Of a DNA stretch of 64,000 bases, positions 59,148 to 64,000 are shown piece by piece. The translations under genes were made by a program, and so were the position numbers. Location: contig OY756968.1 of assembly GCA_963580455.1 (NCBI GenBank), positions 9,399,544 to 9,463,543 on the forward strand. Reading direction: 5' to 3'. The stretch comes from Euonymus europaeus (Eukaryota; Streptophyta; Magnoliopsida; Celastrales; Celastraceae). Positions within the stretch are counted from its first letter, which is position 1. Every line of letters starts with the position of its first letter. A model generated the notes under the pieces. The model was not told where the DNA came from and did no database searches. It saw only the letters and a program-made list of their open reading frames with translations.

Positions 59148-61288
59148 AGAGATGAGCTAACTGAGGTGGTTCAAAATCGACCGAAGGATTTCAAACAAGG
59201 AGTTTTAGCGGTGTAAGAAAAGAGAAAGAATTGGCAGATGGCCTGCTAGTAAAGCTGAGTTGACGGTGAAGAGGTGACTCAAAGAGAGAGAAGACGAAGT
59301 TGGCCAGAAGAAAGAGACAACATTGAAGAAGGCTTTGAATAAAATGTCATGAAAGAGATAGATGAGAGGAAAAGTCAGGATTCACGGTTGAGTACGTGGA
59401 AGAGATTACAAAGAAATGCAACTCAAGATGGCTGGAGAGACAAAAAATCATTAAAGAAGAGTTGAATAATTGGCAAAAGAAGGAGACAATGGAGGAATAT
59501 TGGAATGCACGCCTGAATTAGCAATAGAGATGGTGAATGATTGTAAAATAGCTCATTTGGCAACCAAAAGATCTGCAGACAAGAAAATCACTTATTTAAC
59601 ATAGAAATTGTCCTCACATGGTCAACATCGTAACCTGCGCATATCTGCTCCTCAACTATGCTCATTATTGATGGTATCAATTCAAGTCACCGTCAGTCTT
59701 GATCTCAAAGTCAATGCACACTATCCTCACCATTGCCACCGTTATCAATCAGCACGTGGTCACATAACAAAAGTATTTATTGCACTATTCAGTTGTATGG
59801 GAGCCACATATTTCTTTCTGAATTTCCTCCGTAATCTGTTTGGTTTCCCTGTCATTTTCTGAGTCATTTGACCAATATTCTCTTCCCTCACTGTACCTGA
59901 GGATTCAAATCTAACATCCCTGTTCGGGTGGCAAAAATCTTCTGATGATATTTCAAATTCATTCTCAATGTCAGAGAAGGATTCAACATTATTTATTGAG
60001 TGCACCCAAAAACTGTTTCATTAGGTTCATCTTTTTCCTTATCATCAATTTCAATCTTGGTGAATGGAATGGTAGAATGTGTGAGATTTGGAAATTATGG
60101 AAAATGAAAGAGAATAATTTTGAGAATTTTGAACGAAGAGCTTTATTCATGGTGATAATATAGAAAAGATGAAATGATGCAACATGCAACAGTCGTGGTA
60201 AAACTTCATCAAAGACAATATAAAGACATGCTCATTACAAAACCCAATAAGTGGTCATGAACTAGACCACAAAGGGTTGTGCATTTAGAGATTACTCCTT
60301 GAGGCCATTGATAAGATACTGGAAATTGCCACACCGATCCAGTTACTAAGCTCATAAACCAATGGGCGAGAAATGATTAGTAGTAGAGTTGACTTATTTA
60401 TTTAACAACATGAAGATTAAACGTCAATGCCTCAATATTATCATTTGCCAATGATTTTTATTTTGTATTTTTTTTTGTGTTTTTTTTTGTCATTTTTTTT
60501 ATACCAACTTCATTAATATATGCATGATTGTGAATTTATGGACATCCTATAAACAAAGGAACTATTGTACATGTGATGGTAATGAATGTCACATATATAC
60601 ATGGATGAAACCTAACTGATGTATGCAAAATAATACAGGAAATATATATACAGACATGTATGAGGGAAAGAGGGGTATATACATGGGCATAACTTTAAAT
60701 GATGTATGCAAGATAAGTACATGAAGCCTTTATGTACAATCAAAACAATATATGTACGAATCAAAGCAAAACCAAAACGATATATGTACAACAAAATGGG
60801 ATAATATATACAACACCCTAAAGATAAGGTTAGAAGTAGTTTCATGTGTCCTATGACTATGGTCATTGGTTATGGACAATCTAGGCTCCCGACTTATCCC
60901 CCCGCCAGTGTCCATTACTGGAATAGCCAAGGTCCCTCTTAACAGAGGAGTGAGTCGAGTGAGAATTTTTCGCAAGCCTGCACGGGGATTGAAATCCCTC
61001 GAAGGTCTCGTTTACTTCATCCTCTCCTAAGGGTTTTGAGCCCGAGTTGTTGGACTCATGAAAAGGTATCGTGCACAATGTGTGAGGACACTAATAAAAA
61101 TAAAAAAAGCTCACAAAACACAACAATTTTTTAAAAATAATAAGAGAATATCAATAAAAAAAACTAGAGAAATAAAGCACCAAATATATTTAAAACAAAC
61201 AAAATCAAATAATGGGATAAGAAAAGTTAAATTTTGAAGGCCCAACTCACTAGTTTTAAGAAATCTATATACATTTAAAAACTAGTTT
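59148..61288 (-). other. Leader region of the pol-less element
   Basis: About 2.1 kb between the primer-binding site and gene A. No domain-bearing frame was found. Frames such as 59608-59862 and 60612-60866 are short and without motifs. The stretch at about 60880-61080 is GC-richer and purine-balanced and may hold packaging signals, by position only. T-runs occur at about 60460-60500. Confidence 0.6.
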
Positions 61289-61306
61289 TCCCCAGCAGAG
61301 TCGCCA
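61289..61306 (-). other. Primer-binding site of the pol-less element
   Basis: The minus strand reads TGGCGACTCTGCTGGGGA, two bases inside the LTR end (CGACA). This is close to the tRNA-Arg-type site I recall for Ogre elements. The tRNA identity is from memory. Confidence 0.8.
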
Positions 61307-61308
61307 GT

Positions 61309-63336
61309 TGTCGCAACCGGTTTTGCGAAAGGAAATTTTAAAAAGAAGTCGCCACCAATTGTGATAGGTGCAATTGGTCACCAATTAAAAAAATAATTTG
61401 GTCTGCGAAAATCCAGAAAAATGGGTAAGTGAGTTTGTTACGTATGGGGAAGGTGTGAGGCACCCCACAACGTCTGTTTTAAAAACAGTTGCCAATTTAA
61501 CTTTTATTATCCCATTACATGATTAAGAAAATTAAACGTGATATTTTAACGAAAATATATACATGATAAATATTTAAGCATATAAAAATTATATTGAGAG
61601 TATAATATTGAGGTTCATGGAACTCTTCCATCCAATGGTCAAGTGTCCATGAAACACTCTCACCTCAAGAATTTTGTCTGAAGGTGCATCAAATGCATTC
61701 TCCAAATTAATTCAATCGTCGGTTAAGGCTTTCGATATAATTTTTATATATAATATAAATGCTTAAAAAAAATCCTCTCCATCCAATGGATGAGAATTTC
61801 ATTTTATTTTATCCTCAAGAATCCTTTTGGGATCGCATCCAATGCTTCTCCGTTTGGTTCCATCGTCGGATATTTGGCGATTTGAATATAGAAAATCGTA
61901 TGATTTGATTCTTTTAAAATTATTTAAATAAGCCCAAATGCATGTACAAAACAGCAACCCAAACCAAACAAGACAAAACTGACCCAAAATAATACAATCA
62001 GAGGCCCAAACCAAACAAGAAGCCCCTTCACAGAAACCAAAAGTGGTCCAAAACCCATAACCATCTAAAACAGGCCCAAAACAGATCCAGGCCCATTACA
62101 TGTAAACACAACCCAAGACAAAGCCTAAAATAAAACACAAACGGCCCAAATTAATATAAATCGAGCCCGGCCCGATCCTCAAGCTTCCAGCCCAACAACA
62201 CACCCCTGGCCTAGCCCGTTACTGTGCTTCTTTCTCCTCCCATAGCAGACCTGTCCGACAATGGCTTTTCCCAGGTTTCTTTTTCCCTCCCATCTTCCTG
62301 TTGCCAACCGAGACATACAAAACAAACAAAGCAAACCAAGGTACAACAAGATCCAAACAAACAATTCCAAGTAGAAATAAAAATCCAAACTAGCTAAATG
62401 AAATCCTTAACATGTATGATTGGCATAGTAAAATAACAAGAAAAGAAACAGACTGAAATTAAAATCGAAATCAAACCTCCGAATCCACTTTTCTTGTTAG
62501 TTTTTTTTTCTATTTTTTTGGATCTTCCTTCTCAAAGAAATCTGCTCCGGCTTTTCCTTCTTTCTTTTCTTCTTCAATTTTCTGGGTTCTCCTCAAAAGA
62601 AGCCACTGGCTTCTCTCTAAAACATTCGAAAATCCCTCTAATCTTCCCCAAAAAACAACTCGAAAATCCCTCTGATCTCCCCCAAGAACCTCTGGTTGTT
62701 TTTTCCAGAAAAATTCCTCCAAAAACAACCCAATAACAGCCACGAAATTCCTCCAAAACAGCCCCAAAAACCAGCCACGAAATTCCTCCAAAACAGCCCC
62801 AAAACAGCCACGAAATTCCTCCAAAACAGCCCCAAAAACCAGCCTCCTTTCTCTGTTTCCTCTTCCTCCTTTTATAACAACAAAAACCGAATTAAATCCC
62901 CCAAAAATCAACAATATCTAGCCTAAAAGTCTCTGTCTTTGAATTCAGCCTTCTCTTTCTTCGTTTTTCAAACTTGGAGGCGCCTCTCTTCTCCTTGGCT
63001 TCATCTGGTGCCTCTCCCTCTCTTCTGTCTCCCAGGTTCTCTCTCTCTCTTCTCCCATAACCGGCGGCCTCTTCCTTCTTCTTATCAAAACCTTTAGGTA
63101 TTAGGGTTAAAACTTGGGTTGGGCTGGGCTTTTAGTTGGGTGATGATTTGGCTTGATTTAATTAGATGGTGGGCTTAATTGGGTTTAATTGGGAGATGGG
63201 CCAGAATTTGGACTTAATTGGGTAGGTTAGTTTAAATGAATGAATTAGTAATTGGGCTTGGTTTTTGGTGAGTTTAATGGGCTTCGTCTTGGCTTGGGAA
63301 AAATCAAAACTTTCCGGACAAAAATGGGGTACTACA
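61309..63336 (-). repeat. 5' LTR of the pol-less element
   Basis: A 2,028-bp LTR nearly identical to 52233-54222. The length difference is mostly one extra copy of the AGCCACGAAATTCCTCC repeat (62738, 62773, 62806). It would supply the promoter, on the minus strand. Confidence 0.95.
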
Positions 63337-63958
63337 ACGTATCAACTTTTATGGTTTGGAATTGGTCAACTCTCTCCATCAACAAGCTTTTAACGATTTT
63401 GGCCATTTGGGATCAAAAGTTAGTCTTTTGTCAACGAAACAATCTACGATGCGTATACTAGAAAATTTGGATGTAAGAAAACAATAAAAAGTGTACACCT
63501 ATCAACTTTGATTGTTCGAAATGGCTCAACTCTCTCCATTGAGGAGCTTTTAAAGGTTTTGTCCATTTGGGAACGAAAGTCGGTATTTTTGCAACAAAAC
63601 AATCCACGGATGTTTTGAAACAATAAAGAAGCCTTTAACAGTTTTTTCCAATTGGAGGAGCTTTTAAAGGTTTTGAAACAATAAAGAGTGTATAGCTTTC
63701 AAACATTGATGTTTTGGAATTACTTAACTCTCTTCATGGAGGAGCTTTAAATGGTTTTGCTCATTTGTGAACAAAAGTTGGTCTTTTGGCAACGAAACAA
63801 TTTACGATGCGCATACAAGAAAATTTGGATGTAAGACAACAATAAAATGTGTACACCAATCAATTTTAATGATTCAGAATGACTCATCTCTCTCGACTGA
63901 GGAGCGTTTAATGGTTTTGTCCATTTGGGAAAGAAAATTGATATTTTTACAACAAAAC
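63337..63958 (-). repeat. 160-bp satellite, block 7
   Basis: Minus-oriented monomers continue the one interrupted at 52232, after the right acgta duplication. A scrambled stretch at about 63600-63690 duplicates GGAGGAGCTTTTAAAGG and AAACAATAAAGA words. Confidence 0.95.
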
Positions 63959-64000
63959 TATGAAACCCCGACCCTATAATTTTGTGAAATGTTGATGTTC
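63959..64000 (+). repeat. Start of a Tekay-type LTR (leaves the window)
   Basis: TATGAAACCCCGACCC then TTTTGTGAAAT matches the minus-strand start of the LTR at 20564-22718 over 42 bases, with the first TG changed to TA. The element would run in the plus direction beyond the window. Confidence 0.75.

Larger units (their letters stand above)
52233..63336 (-). mobile_element. Complete pol-less LTR retroelement with two Transposase_32-like genes
   Basis: This 11,104-bp element is flanked by acgta (52228-52232 and 63337-63341) inside a satellite monomer. On the minus strand the order is 5' LTR (63336-61309), PBS (61306-61289), long leader, gene A (59147-58038), spacer, gene B (56203-55130), minisatellite (about 55075-54290), polypurine tract (54235-54223) and 3' LTR (54222-52233). 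No gag, protease, RT, RNase H or integrase motif was seen. By-eye comparison of the LTRs finds about 20 substitutions in 2 kb (about 1%), so insertion is recent. The LTR start TGTAGTACCCC and the TGGCGACTCTGCTGGGGA primer site resemble Tat/Ogre elements, so a Tat/Ogre autonomous partner is the likely source of enzymes. Confidence 0.9.

Overview
This is plant nuclear DNA, probably pericentromeric or other heterochromatin. No host gene, tRNA, rRNA or CRISPR array was recognised. All 64 kb resolves into two materials: a tandem satellite with a monomer of about 160 bp (about 24 kb, some 150 copies, in seven blocks) and LTR retrotransposons of the Ty3/gypsy superfamily (Athila, Tekay-type chromovirus and Tat/Ogre-Retand lineages) inserted into or abutting it. 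Athila, Tekay and Tat elements together point to a flowering plant. I cannot name the species.

Layout. 1-8792: a nearly complete Athila element on the minus strand, with its far LTR running off the left edge and its near LTR truncated. 8793-12014: a Tekay-type gag-PR-RT-RNaseH fragment (minus). 12015-18271: satellite, inverted at about 12308 and interrupted by a solo Tekay-type LTR (15008-17049, target duplication gtaca). 18272-30538: a patchwork of four element pieces, namely the 3' part of a Tat/Retand element with an antisense accessory reading frame (18272-20563), a Tekay 3' LTR plus integrase-chromodomain (20564-24070), a deletion-derived Athila element on the plus strand (24071-29343), and an oppositely oriented Tekay LTR piece (29344-30538). 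30539-52232: satellite, inverted at about 45050, with a solo LTR (47980-49796, target duplication gaatt) and a truncated LTR (51480-52027). 52233-63336: a complete, young LTR element without pol, flanked by acgta duplications. 63337-63958: satellite again. 63959-64000: the start of another Tekay LTR.

The most unusual item is the 11.1-kb element at 52233-63336. It has two near-identical 2-kb LTRs, a primer-binding site, a polypurine tract and a matched target duplication, but no recognisable gag or pol. It carries two diverged reading frames that look like paralogues of the 'putative plant transposon protein' domain (recalled as PF20167/Transposase_32), plus an internal minisatellite. It is probably a non-autonomous Tat/Ogre-related element mobilised in trans.

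A second item of interest is the Athila derivative at 24071-29343. Its gag is nearly open, and its pol is reduced by two in-frame deletions to a protease joined to the integrase C-terminal tail. The satellite shows a dimeric structure, longer higher-order repeats, a recent 776-bp duplication and two inversion points. All calls come from reading the sequence and from remembered family motifs; no database search was run.
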